The position numbers and the translations under genes were made by a program. Positions 56,217-64,000 of a stretch of DNA of 64,000 nucleotides are shown piece after piece (the first letter of the stretch is position 1; each line of letters starts with the position of its first letter). Source of the stretch: CAXBGS01 sp963975425 (GTDB lineage: Bacteria; Planctomycetota; Planctomycetia; Pirellulales; Pirellulaceae); contig CAXBGS010000006.1 of NCBI GenBank assembly GCA_963975425.1, positions 124,001 through 188,000 on the forward strand. The letters are read 5' to 3'. The notes under the pieces are model-generated. The model was not told the DNA's origin and made no database searches. It was given only the letters and a program-made list of their open reading frames with translations.

Positions 56217-59024
56217 ATGAGCAATTCTTGGAACTGGGTTGAAAGGCACAAGCAACACTTACGTCGACGCAAATGGCGTTCGATGATTTCGCTTCTCGTT
56301 TGCGTTCTCGTTCTTCTCGTCCTACTCTCGCCAGATCTGTCTTTTTCGATCTTTCGATCCGTGCCACCACTGACCGACCCAATTCGGCAACAGACGGAAA
56401 CGACGACGGAACTACAATCCGCTACCGAGACGCTGCCGGAGGCACCGCTCCTCGCCATCGAGCCTGCACCGCCGGCTCCAGGCAGCGCGGCGTCGCTACA
56501 GCCGAAAACGAACATCGATCCCGATATTGAAAGTCAAGCAATCGCGTCACAACTTGCGTTGTCAGAGCTTCGTAAGAAAGTTCAAAGGGAGTCTGACCGG
56601 TTGGACAAGTGGAGCGGTAGTGACTGGACCCGTACACAGTCCCTGCTTGAATCAACGACCGAAGAAACCTCAACAGCGGAAATCAATAGAGTTGTTGAAC
56701 AGGCTACGCGGCTCTTCAACACAACGCTGATTGACATCGAATTCCAAGAACTGACCCAGAGCATTCGCAACGACACTGCGCTCGACGCAATCGCCAAGTT
56801 GGTTGCATTTCGCGAAAACCACCCAAATCACCCGCGACTTGACGAAGTCGGTCCGTTGTTACGAGCAATCGGGCACGATGGATGGCTAAAATTGGCCGCT
56901 TCCGAAGCGAGCTTCAGTTCACCTGATAAGGCGTCGTCTTTCGAAGCGTGGCTAATGATTGCCACTTCTTGGAGCATCATTGGGCAGGAAGACGAACAGC
57001 GTGAAGCGATGAGACGCGCTCGCGTGTCCATCCCCCGACTTACGTCTCCGGAGAACGTCATCGACGCAACCACTGACCTCTGCCAGCACGATCTGTTCGA
57101 CCGGACACTCGCAGAACCACTCATTCTCGAAGCGGTGAAGAGCTGCGACGAGATCAGCCATCCCATTATCAATCGGGTGTATGCATCACACCTTTCTGGA
57201 CTCACCGGTAGATTCGGAATGACTGCCGTTTCAGCGAAGCTGCTGGCAGCGGCGGTCGAACCAGAAACGAGCATCTACAGCAGGCCCAATCGTGTTTATG
57301 ACGACATGCTCCCGATCTTCGAATGTCGGGCGAAAGCTTGGACGGAAGCCCCTTCGACGCTTGATTCGATAGCACGGACACTCGAACGGCAACGAGGAGC
57401 AAAACGGCAGCGAATCGCTTCTTGTTTTACTTTTGCGGCCATCGCGGCGGCAAAACGAAACGACGAGCAGGCATTTTATCGGATGATCTTGAAGGCAGAG
57501 TCTGCGATTTCAACCGAATCGTTTCGAAGTGATTTTGTCTACGGCCACGCCCGTCGATTGGGTGATGCTTACATCGCAGCAAGACAGTGGCAAAACGCAA
57601 TCATCGTCGCCAACAACGTTCCCGATCCGTACATGCAAGCGGCGTTGCTTTTTCAGGTCTTGGCCGCATCTCCGCAAGACGTGCCTACGTTCAACATAGA
57701 AGAATTGTTTGAATACTACGGCGACCAACGCTGGGGATCACGCGGTGTGGCGGGATACGTAGAGTATCGACTCCGATCTGGCGAAGAACCTTTGACCGTC
57801 GTTCAATGGGTGCAAAAACTACCCGACCCTGGCTTGCGGGCCGCAGCATACGCCGGAGTCGCGAGGGCTGCCGGAACACTTGGCCAGACAGCAAACAAAA
57901 CACCAACATCAAACAACAGTCGCTTTGCCGTAACCGCCGACAACCCAAGATCACTCATTGAGTCCGCCTCGAAGCAGGCCGACAATATCGAAGATAACAT
58001 CAAATCAGCTTGCGCGTGGCTGGAAGTCGCCCGGACGTGGAATCTAACCGGGCGACAACAGAGTTATCAAGCAGCAGTGGTCGCGTTTCATGATCGTTGC
58101 TTTGCGGCATGGACGGACGTCTGGCGCAGCAGACCTTCGCCCCAAAAGTCACACAAAGGCACCTACTACTACGCCGATAATTACCGCCGACAATCTGCCG
58201 AGTCAGAGGGTATCCGTCGCATCATCGACTGCGAACGCCATTTGGCTGAAATGCAAGCGGATCTGGGTGACGCCGCAGGCGCTCTCTACACTTCACTGAG
58301 AATCGCTAACCACGCTGGATACCTGGACAAACCCGATTCGTATATCAATTGGCAATTCTGGTTTCTCCGTGCAATCGCGATGCGAATTCAAAACGATACT
58401 GGTATCGGGCAGGATGTCTTTCTTCCGCGCAGAATTCCATATGGGGATACGCCGTACATCAACGCCCTCATTGCGGCATGGAGATCGAATATACCGCAGC
58501 TACATGCGGAGATTGGCAAGCTTCGCGAGAAATCCAAACCGGGAGAACTCGCCCGCGCTACAGCCGAACTTGCAATCCTCTATGCCGAACGTGGTGATGT
58601 GGATGGCTATCGCTCGGCGCGGCGAACCGCGTTCGCTGAAATACGTCGTGGAGGAGCCGCGACGAAAATGAAAACGATCTTGGCGACTGCTGATGCGATC
58701 GCAGGCGAACTTACTATGGCGAAAGACTCCATTGTCAGTGGTGATGTCGACTGTTTCGACGGCCCCAGCCGCCCGCTGGCCGAGGTCGCGGTTGGCTTGG
58801 CGAAGTCTGGCCGAATCGACGAAGCTATAGCGGAGGCTACGAGCATACCGAAACAAGATATTTGCTTTCGCAGCCGTGCATTCAATGCCGTTGCTACTGC
58901 TAAACAAAGCGAGCTCTCTGATGACGAGACGCTTCCTTGGGTCTCATCACTTCCAACACAGAACGATCAAATCGCCGCATTGTGCGGACTGGCCATTGCA
59001 ATCGAATCTGCGCAGCAACAATAG
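56217..59024 (+). CDS. Operon gene 4: membrane-anchored alpha-solenoid (TPR-like) protein
   Basis: 935 residues. A short basic cytoplasmic tail (RHKQHLRRRKW), a transmembrane helix (about 22-46, MISLLVCVLVLLVLLSPDL), a Pro/Ala/Thr linker, then some 750 residues of helical repeats. Their character is TPR/Sel1-like (ALDAIAKLVAFRENHPNHPRL; ARRLGDAYIAARQWQNAIIVANNVPDPYMQAALLFQVLAA; AELAILYAERGDVDGYRSARR), but no single unit matches a named family strictly. It probably serves as an extracytoplasmic scaffold. It starts 27 bases after gene 3. No enzyme motif seen. Confidence 0.8.
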   Translation: MSNSWNWVERHKQHLRRRKWRSMISLLVCVLVLLVLLSPDLSFSIFRSVPPLTDPIRQQTETTTELQSATETLPEAPLLAIEPAPPAPGSAASLQPKTNIDPDIESQAIASQLALSELRKKVQRESDRLDKWSGSDWTRTQSLLESTTEETSTAEINRVVEQATRLFNTTLIDIEFQELTQSIRNDTALDAIAKLVAFRENHPNHPRLDEVGPLLRAIGHDGWLKLAASEASFSSPDKASSFEAWLMIATSWSIIGQEDEQREAMRRARVSIPRLTSPENVIDATTDLCQHDLFDRTLAEPLILEAVKSCDEISHPIINRVYASHLSGLTGRFGMTAVSAKLLAAAVEPETSIYSRPNRVYDDMLPIFECRAKAWTEAPSTLDSIARTLERQRGAKRQRIASCFTFAAIAAAKRNDEQAFYRMILKAESAISTESFRSDFVYGHARRLGDAYIAARQWQNAIIVANNVPDPYMQAALLFQVLAASPQDVPTFNIEELFEYYGDQRWGSRGVAGYVEYRLRSGEEPLTVVQWVQKLPDPGLRAAAYAGVARAAGTLGQTANKTPTSNNSRFAVTADNPRSLIESASKQADNIEDNIKSACAWLEVARTWNLTGRQQSYQAAVVAFHDRCFAAWTDVWRSRPSPQKSHKGTYYYADNYRRQSAESEGIRRIIDCERHLAEMQADLGDAAGALYTSLRIANHAGYLDKPDSYINWQFWFLRAIAMRIQNDTGIGQDVFLPRRIPYGDTPYINALIAAWRSNIPQLHAEIGKLREKSKPGELARATAELAILYAERGDVDGYRSARRTAFAEIRRGGAATKMKTILATADAIAGELTMAKDSIVSGDVDCFDGPSRPLAEVAVGLAKSGRIDEAIAEATSIPKQDICFRSRAFNAVATAKQSELSDDETLPWVSSLPTQNDQIAALCGLAIAIESAQQQ

Positions 59025-59151
59025 TTGATAAACCCAATCTTCTGACGCTCACCAACAAAAGCAGGTTATTGGTAGTTGGACTGCCTGCCGTCGCAATTGC
59101 TGCTTTCATCTGCGCCGTTCATCGTCGGGCGCGGAGCGGGTGAACCCAACG

Positions 59152-59409
59152 ATGACCGGCTCCGACGAAAGCAGCCCCAATGGCAAAGCCTTCGTTTTCA
59201 ACGAAGTGAAATTTCTAAACCCAACTTTTCGTTTCGCATTCACGCTGCCTTCCATGATGCTGGCTTTTGGCGACTTTGAGCAGATTCCAGGGAGGATACA
59301 CGGTGCCGTCAAAAGCTCTAACGGCTATCGGATGGCCACTGTCGTTGATGGTACTGACAGGCGAATTGTTGGCACCGTGCATCTCGTCAAGTGGAAGTTA
59401 TGGCGTTGA
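59152..59409 (+). CDS. Small hypothetical protein, 85 aa
   Basis: MTGSDESSPNGKAFVFNEVKF continues as a beta-strand-rich small protein (FDLPSMMLAF-like stretch LPSMMLAFGDFEQIPGRIHG). Protein-like composition, weak ribosome-binding site. Its end overlaps the convergent 97-aa gene by 12 bases. No family recognised. Confidence 0.5.
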   Translation: MTGSDESSPNGKAFVFNEVKFLNPTFRFAFTLPSMMLAFGDFEQIPGRIHGAVKSSNGYRMATVVDGTDRRIVGTVHLVKWKLWR

Positions 59410-59691
59410 GTCGCTCTGTCTTGCTTGTTCCCATTCCGCTTGGCGCGCGGCATTGACCCAGTCATCCGCGATGATCGCTAAACGGGCTGCCACCAGCAGG
59501 TCACGTTCGTCCAATCTGTTCGTCGAACGATAGGCATCGCCGTCCTTCCAAGTTCGTGTGATTTCCGTCGAATATCGTGTTCCGTCGTCCGTCCAATTTG
59601 ACCAGATGGTCAAGGTCAAGCGACCATGACGATGAGTCATTGATGGACGGGTTGGTTCACTGTGCGTCAGATTTGATTCTTGCGTTTGCAT
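59398..59691 (-). CDS. Small mobile-element-associated protein, 97 aa
   Basis: The core reads LTLTIWSNWTDDGTRYSTEITRTWKDGDAYRS then LDERDLLVAARLAIIADDWV. This is the layout of short proteins carried by many plasmids and integrative elements (IxATIW... YxxTxxRxYKDxxxWxxTxxF...DLLxVAxLxxxAxxW), possibly nucleic-acid associated; role unproven. An AGAGGT ribosome-binding site precedes the ATG. It lies between the membrane operon and the integrase, supporting an element origin. Confidence 0.7.
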   Translation of the reverse strand: MQTQESNLTHSEPTRPSMTHRHGRLTLTIWSNWTDDGTRYSTEITRTWKDGDAYRSTNRLDERDLLVAARLAIIADDWVNAARQAEWEQARQSDSTP

Positions 59692-59947
59692 TGCTGGTAC
59701 CTCTCTGTTGGCGATGCAGTTGACAATGCTGAGTGCATAGCACGGTTTTCAATGAATTGTCTACTGATTCGCCCAGACAATCGCAATCGTTGAAAAAACG
59801 CATGAAGCGTCATAGCGAGCGGGCTTGGTCGATTAAGGATCAGTCACGCTACGCGACCGGTCCAACTTTCGTTTGCACGGTCGTCTAAAACGTGAGAAGG
59901 TCGAGCACGCGATAAACCGGATTATCGTGCATTGACCGAGATCGTCC

Positions 59948-60919
59948 GTGACCACGAAACCCGACTATTTTCCTACCACAATTGAAGCGGAAGTATCGAC
60001 TTCCGTGCTCGATTCGCTCGCGGCGATTCCGGAGGAAAGCGTGTGGCTTGCCAAACTCAAGAGCCGGCGAACCCGGACTGCCTACCGGCGAGACGTCGAA
60101 GATTTCATGAGATTCGCTGGCATCACTTCGCCCGAACAACTACACCGAGTCGACCACCGACCCGTCATCGCTTGGGAATCGCACATGCGCGAGTATCAGC
60201 AATTGAAGGCTTCGACGATCCGGCGTCGCCTTGCCGCTCTATCAAGTCTCTACAAGCACCTCGTTCAACATGGCGTGGTTCCGATCAATCCCGTGCGTGA
60301 TGTCGAGCGCCCTCGAGTAAGCCGCAATCAGGGAAAAACGCTTGCATTTTCCCAGCGTCAAGCTCGGCAATTACTGGACGCTCCGTCACCGCACACAATT
60401 CAAGGATTGCGAGACCGAGCGATTTTGGCCGTTGGGTTACAGGTCGGACTTCGGCGGGCTGAGATCGCCCGTTTGCTAGTCCGCGATCTGCATCAGAATC
60501 GCGGACTGGATTCGATTTGGGTCAATCGCAAAGGTGGGGCGTGTGAATCGGTGGCCATCCATCCGCAGGTGGCAAGCCGAATCCGAGATTACCTACGGGC
60601 CACAGGCCATGAAAATCAGACCGAGACAGCGATGTTTAGGCCGCTTCGCAGCAATGGAAAAAGCGGGCCTCCGAATCGTGCATTGCACCCGGACGCTGTC
60701 AACCGCATCCTGAAGAAGTACAGCCGTGGCTTGAAGCAGCCGGCTGGATTCTCCGCCCACTCGATGCGCGCGACGTTCATCACGACGGCGCTCGACAATG
60801 GCGCGAATTTGGAAGATGTCCAGCGGGACGTCGGCCACGCAGACCCATCGACAACTAAGCTGTATGACCGTCGCGGCCACAATCCAGAGAAGAGTGCGTC
60901 TTTCTTCGCGAGCTACTGA
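59948..60919 (+). CDS. Tyrosine recombinase / integrase
   Basis: 323 residues. The SAM-like core-binding domain (about 25-120: SVWLAKLKSRRTRTAYRRDVEDFMRFAG) is followed by the catalytic domain. Catalytic residues visible: Arg169/170 in LQVGLRRAEIA, Lys195 in NRKGG, His271 and Arg274 in HSMRATF, His297 in GHADPSTTKLY and Tyr306. The GHADPSTTKLYDRRG end is of the phage/ICE integrase type rather than XerC/D or integron IntI. GTG start. It is complete and should be active. It would be the enzyme that placed this segment at tRNA-Asp. Confidence 0.93.
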   Translation: MTTKPDYFPTTIEAEVSTSVLDSLAAIPEESVWLAKLKSRRTRTAYRRDVEDFMRFAGITSPEQLHRVDHRPVIAWESHMREYQQLKASTIRRRLAALSSLYKHLVQHGVVPINPVRDVERPRVSRNQGKTLAFSQRQARQLLDAPSPHTIQGLRDRAILAVGLQVGLRRAEIARLLVRDLHQNRGLDSIWVNRKGGACESVAIHPQVASRIRDYLRATGHENQTETAMFRPLRSNGKSGPPNRALHPDAVNRILKKYSRGLKQPAGFSAHSMRATFITTALDNGANLEDVQRDVGHADPSTTKLYDRRGHNPEKSASFFASY

Positions 60920-61123
60920 CTACCGGATCATCTCAGCGACTGCGCTGAAAATTGATTGATCGAACAACCGATAGTCGATCACTGCGGCAATGACCGCGCC
61001 GACGGTGACCATGAAGCACATTCGCATCCTGCTTGATTCAGGTTTCATCACGTATCCACTCAAGTTATCTCGCCAGGCACGAGTGGTCTGGACGATCGGT
61101 ATTCCATTTCTTGACTGATTCAT
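60920..61123 (-). CDS. Possible small membrane protein, 67 aa
   Basis: MNQSRNGIPIVQTTRAWRDN then one hydrophobic helix (MCFMVTVGAVIAAVIDYRLF). Its stop abuts the stop of the convergent integrase. Coding character is moderate; the frame extends to 61174 but ATG 61123 looks more natural. No family. Confidence 0.4.
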   Translation of the reverse strand: MNQSRNGIPIVQTTRAWRDNLSGYVMKPESSRMRMCFMVTVGAVIAAVIDYRLFDQSIFSAVAEMIR

Positions 61124-61273
61124 GTCGCTATCGTTGCCACAGTTTCGCTGTGGACGCAACCATCGCGAACACACGGGCCACCGGTTCCCTCCGTCTCGGT
61201 CACCACCGAGCTAATTGTGAGCGATTGAAAACGATGCTTTTCATTGGGAATCAATTCGTGGTACACGGATTGA

Positions 61274-61561
61274 ATGCGCAACGCTTACGTGGGAATCGCC
61301 AACTCTGGGAATCTTGAGTGCCTTCATGCCGAGGACACTCACACGATCAAGTTCCTGCGCCGACGCATCGAGCGTCGAAGGCAACTCGGTGATGTCTGCT
61401 TTTGGGCCGTGCTGGATGTTCGGTTCGCGACGGTGATCACGATGGAACTTTCGAGCGGAAACCATGCTCAGGCTTTCACACTCTTGCAGGCACTCGCGGA
61501 CGAGGTCGGTCGTGTCTTGCCAGAAGTGGTCGATCCGCTCTCCGAAGTACTCGCCGAATAA
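61274..61561 (+). CDS. Possible small protein, 95 aa, convergent to the next gene
   Basis: MRNAYVGIANSGNLECLHAE then a basic helix (TIKFLRRRIERRRQLGDV) and a final acidic helix. Composition is protein-like, but there is no clear ribosome-binding site, and its 3' 94 bases overlap the Ser/Thr-rich tail of the minus-strand gene. One of the two frames is probably shorter in reality. Confidence 0.4.
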   Translation: MRNAYVGIANSGNLECLHAEDTHTIKFLRRRIERRRQLGDVCFWAVLDVRFATVITMELSSGNHAQAFTLLQALADEVGRVLPEVVDPLSEVLAE

Positions 61562-62232
61562 GTGCTGCTATTCGCTTCGTCGACCGCCAATTCTTGACCA
61601 AACGGCTTAGTAATTCTGCGACGTGCAGGGATGCACTTGTAATCGAGTGCCGCGAAACCTGCCGCCTTGCGCTTTCGATTCACTGCTCTCAGGATGGTCA
61701 GCAACTGCTCACGAACCGGGCGGTAAGGTTGGAAACAAATGCTGCGGAATTCGTCTTCGAGTTGTTCCTTGCTTCTCCTCAGCGACAATTCAAGTAGATG
61801 CGCTCTCAGCGCTGTTGCGGTGCGTTTGTCGATCCTGACCAGCGTGTGCCATTTGCCAGTCCGACTGCAAGCTGTGCGGCGAACCGAGTACCCGCCGAAT
61901 CCGATTCCCACGCGACGACAATCACGCAACTGATCGTCCGAATGAGATTCAAAAAACGCGTGGTGACCGTGTGTCGCGACGAGAATGAACTGTTGCTCAT
62001 AACGGAGATAGTGAACCGATGCGAAGCCGGCTTGTTTGCGGCGTGACCTCTCCCAACGCTTGCAGTCGATTCCGTAGCGATCAATCAGTTTCGCATCAAT
62101 CGACTCAGGATTCTTTCCGTCCGGGATTATTCCAGTGACGTAAAAGTAGTGACCTGTGTTTACGTATCGAACAAGTTGTTCAATGAAACCGTCGATGCTG
62201 GCCGCGACGTAGCGATACTTCCAAGACGTCAT
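61468..62232 (-). CDS. Unrecognised basic protein of about 254 aa beside the structured-RNA region
   Basis: Starts MTSWKYRYVAASIDGFIEQL (ATG 62232, CGGAG upstream; the frame runs on to 62307). The body is dense in conserved-looking positions: GHYFYVTGIIPDGKNPESID, DRYGIDCKRWERSRRKQAG, HYLRYEQQFILVATHGHHAFF, IGFGGYSVRRT, FEPYRPVREQLL-like FQPYRPVREQLLTILRAVNR. The last ~50 residues are a Ser/Thr/Gly tail. Basic and aromatic, with many His, it could bind RNA or DNA. I know no named family. It lies directly downstream (minus strand) of the hairpin-rich stretch, which may be its RNA partner or leader. Confidence 0.75.
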   Translation of the reverse strand: MTSWKYRYVAASIDGFIEQLVRYVNTGHYFYVTGIIPDGKNPESIDAKLIDRYGIDCKRWERSRRKQAGFASVHYLRYEQQFILVATHGHHAFFESHSDDQLRDCRRVGIGFGGYSVRRTACSRTGKWHTLVRIDKRTATALRAHLLELSLRRSKEQLEDEFRSICFQPYRPVREQLLTILRAVNRKRKAAGFAALDYKCIPARRRITKPFGQELAVDEANSSTYSASTSESGSTTSGKTRPTSSASACKSVKA

Positions 62233-62429
62233 TACTGCTCCGACGCTTTGATTCTTGACAAGAAGATGAGGAGTTTGTTTGTGGCACAAATCTCCTCGAA
62301 AAGCCAATCGTCGTTCGATCGAAATCCTCCTCTAGAACGTGTCGCAAGTCGCGAGGCGTGTGCAGCCGGCTCCGCATCCTGCTTTGCCGGGCACACTCAA
62401 CTGGCGAAGTAGCTCCCGCGTCTGCGAAG

Positions 62430-63255
62430 CCCTGTTTCTTCGTTACAGTTGGTTAATACCTCTTCGTTGCATTTCAAGAACCTTCGACCGACACTACTCG
62501 TACGGGTAGCGTTGGTCGTCAGTACGTCGCCACAGGCGGTGATCTCTCCCGAGATTCTCGCGTGAAGCCACATTCAGGTCCTCTTCCAAGAAACCGACTT
62601 TGCCCGATTGCAAAGCCGGTATCGACAGCATGGGTCTTTCGTACGAAAAACCGCGTCGTCCCTTTCGTCATTGCCATGTGCATCAAAGCATCACCCTTGA
62701 TACGGCAAACGGTTCAACTGTCCGAGGTGATTTACCGCAACTTTCGTTCGGTAATGATTGGACAGCAATCTACGACTGCCTTGCCGTGCGCGTTCGGACC
62801 TCATCCCGACGCGTCTGAGCCTTCGCTCAGAAAACCGCTCCGGCTCCCGCCGGACTTCTACTCAGGACACACTCCCAGAACCACGTGTTGGCAAATTGCC
62901 AGCGAGAGCTAACCCCGCACACGCAGCCCCTTCCCCGTTTCGTAGCCATCATCATCTCGAAGCTCACGTCGCTACGTCGTGTTACCGACCGGGCACAGTG
63001 GTATGTCTCAGACTCCCGCCCGAGCATAGTTTCCAACATCCGATTGCTCGGAAGTTGATTTCAGGAAAGCGAAACAAGAAGCCTTTCCTTACCCATCCGC
63101 TGTGCCTTTTCACAGTTCGGCACCGTCTTCTTCGAGACTAACTGGCAAGCGTTCTCACGCCTTTCATGGTTGAGCTTTTCGCGTTCCAGGTTTTGACTGG
63201 ATACCCGAAGGCCGCTAGACCCTCGGCATGACGGGTGTTACCCGTTCATGACTCC
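62430..63255 (-). ncRNA. Candidate large structured RNA
   Basis: No gene fits this stretch, yet it is packed with strong hairpins. 62485-62518: 13-bp stem with one mismatch and one wobble. 62593-62620: ACCG/CGGT plus CTTTGC/GCAAAG. 62637-62648: perfect palindrome. 62815-62830: CTGAGC/GCTCAG. 62839-62854: TCCGGC/GCCGGA. 62889-62901: TGGCA/TGCCA. 63063-63089: AGGAAAG/CTTTCCT. 63100-63115: CTGTG/CACAG. 63186-63200: CCAG/CTGG. 63227-63250: ten pairs with one bulge. Minus strand is preferred because the downstream gene lies on it. A degenerate intron is an alternative. Boundaries are guesses; hairpins continue weakly to 63.8 kb. Confidence 0.5.
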
Positions 63256-63847
63256 CCACGCCAGCGAAGTTGAACGAAGCTGATCGACAAACATCGTTTT
63301 CGACCGCACTGCTGAGATTGAACTCTCAGTCAGCTAGCTCACGAACCCCTTCGGCGGGATTTGCCGTGTTTACGAACTGGCAAACACAGGCGCACCCGGA
63401 GATGACAGAGCAAACGCCCAAGTCACCTCGCTGCAAGTATGCAGCCTTTGATTGACCACGGCCTGTCCGTTCGGAACGTCCGAGCTGACAGGTTTTCCAC
63501 GGTCGCCCTCTTTCACTATTGAATTTGAAAAGAAATCGAGTCGAATCATGGGGTTGTGTCTCAGCATCATGCCAAGGATTTAGTCCATGAAGCCCTCGTC
63601 GATCACAGCAAGCCCGATCTCCAGGCACTGCGCTCTACGCGGAAGAACGTAACGGATAGCGACTCCCGTCCCCTTCAGTCGGCTGATGAGGCCAACGTTC
63701 CGGGTTGTTCCCGACCCATGCCATCGAACAGAAACGTTGTTCGTATTCTGACGATCACGAGGTTGTTAGTCCCGCAAGCCGGACGCTAGCGTACTTCTAG
63801 TCCCCGATCATCTAGTTGGGGCTGCCTATCGTGCATCGAACTAAGTG
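63256..63847. other. Non-coding stretch, hairpins continue
   Basis: No supported gene. A 6-bp stem GTGTTT/AAACAC (about 63367-63390) and GGGT/ACCC near 63703-63718 suggest the structured region may extend here. Nothing else is recognised. Confidence 0.45.
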
Positions 63848-63946
63848 CGTGTCGCTTGCGTCACGTTTCGGGAAATCGGACGTGTCGGCTGCGTCACGTT
63901 TCCGCACTCGCCACGTGTCGCTTGCGTCACTTTTTTGCGGATCGCA
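63848..63946. repeat. Three palindromic repeats with exact 33-bp period
   Basis: A 21-base core starts at 63848, 63881 and 63914. Cores 1 and 3 begin CGTGTCGCTTGCGTCAC, core 2 CGTGTCGGCTGCGTCAC. Each is an imperfect palindrome (CGTG ... CACG, CGC ... GCG). The 12-base intervals differ. Likely protein-binding iterons or operators; the series may continue past the window only if interrupted, since the next phase position (63947) does not match. Confidence 0.75.
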
Positions 63947-64000
63947 AGTCTAGCGAACCATCGCAAGTGGCTAAATAGATTGGGATTTTTGTCGCGAGGT

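Noticed and set aside
63680..63735. Hammerhead ribozyme
   Set aside because: CTGATGAG is followed within about 45 bases by CAGAAAC, but the required CGAAA context and stem II pairing are not present.
59948..63800. Integron (integrase plus hairpin-like attC sites)
   Set aside because: The recombinase lacks integron-type features and the hairpins do not form repeated attC-like units with matching core sites.
63848..63946. CRISPR array
   Set aside because: Repeats are 21 bases with 12-base intervals, only three units and no cas genes; intervals are far too short for spacers.

Overview
The window reads as chromosomal DNA of a planctomycete close to Rhodopirellula. The evidence is a secreted formylglycine-type sulfatase beside a Tat-exported Gfo/Idh/MocA oxidoreductase, a DUF1559 pseudopilin-like protein, a TIGR03067-type small exported protein, a TIGR03032 protein, PEP-CTERM proteins, and a giant exported protein with an N-terminal LExRxLLA motif, GEVED and VCBS-type repeats and a dockerin-like end. 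Genes are loosely packed and mostly monocistronic, with long non-coding stretches. All family names come from reading motifs; no database search was run.

Layout. 1-6.6 kb: end of an unknown gene, protoporphyrinogen oxidase, a Ser/Thr kinase, and a divergent sulfatase / Gfo-Idh-MocA pair. 6.6-16.7 kb: membrane-anchored C39-like peptidase, exported aldose 1-epimerase, tRNA-dihydrouridine synthase, a sigma-54-type response regulator with an altered GAFTGA loop, and carB. 16.7-26.9 kb: TIGR03067 protein, GH43-like glycosidase, DUF2238 membrane protein, DEGS-like fatty acid/sphingolipid desaturase, cupin, GltS, and a GT41 (O-GlcNAc-transferase-like) protein with a methyltransferase, divergent from a TIGR03032 gene. 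27-45 kb: the 1714-residue repeat protein, a decayed IS3-type transposase and a long inverted repeat, an RND efflux pump with its adaptor, GNAT acetyltransferase, quinone oxidoreductase, DUF1559 protein, and a divergent ABC exporter ATPase / FtsX-type permease pair. 45-51 kb: small unknown proteins, a formaldehyde-type zinc dehydrogenase, two PEP-CTERM proteins, and a dispersed 230-bp repeat.

From about 52 kb rightwards the content looks like an integrated element. It opens with the 3' half of a tRNA-Asp gene (minus strand), a classic attachment-site remnant. A tight four-gene operon (52,362-59,024) follows, encoding four membrane-anchored proteins of no recognised family; genes 2 and 3 share a homologous C-terminal domain. 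Next come small mobile-element-type genes, a tyrosine recombinase with a complete catalytic set, and an unrecognised basic protein (about 254 aa). Beyond that lies 0.8-1.4 kb of non-coding DNA dense in stable hairpins, which looks like a large structured RNA. Three palindromic repeats with an exact 33-bp period sit at the right edge.

The best candidates for something undescribed are the four-gene membrane operon with its duplicated C-terminal domain, and the hairpin-rich region paired with the gene downstream of it on the minus strand.
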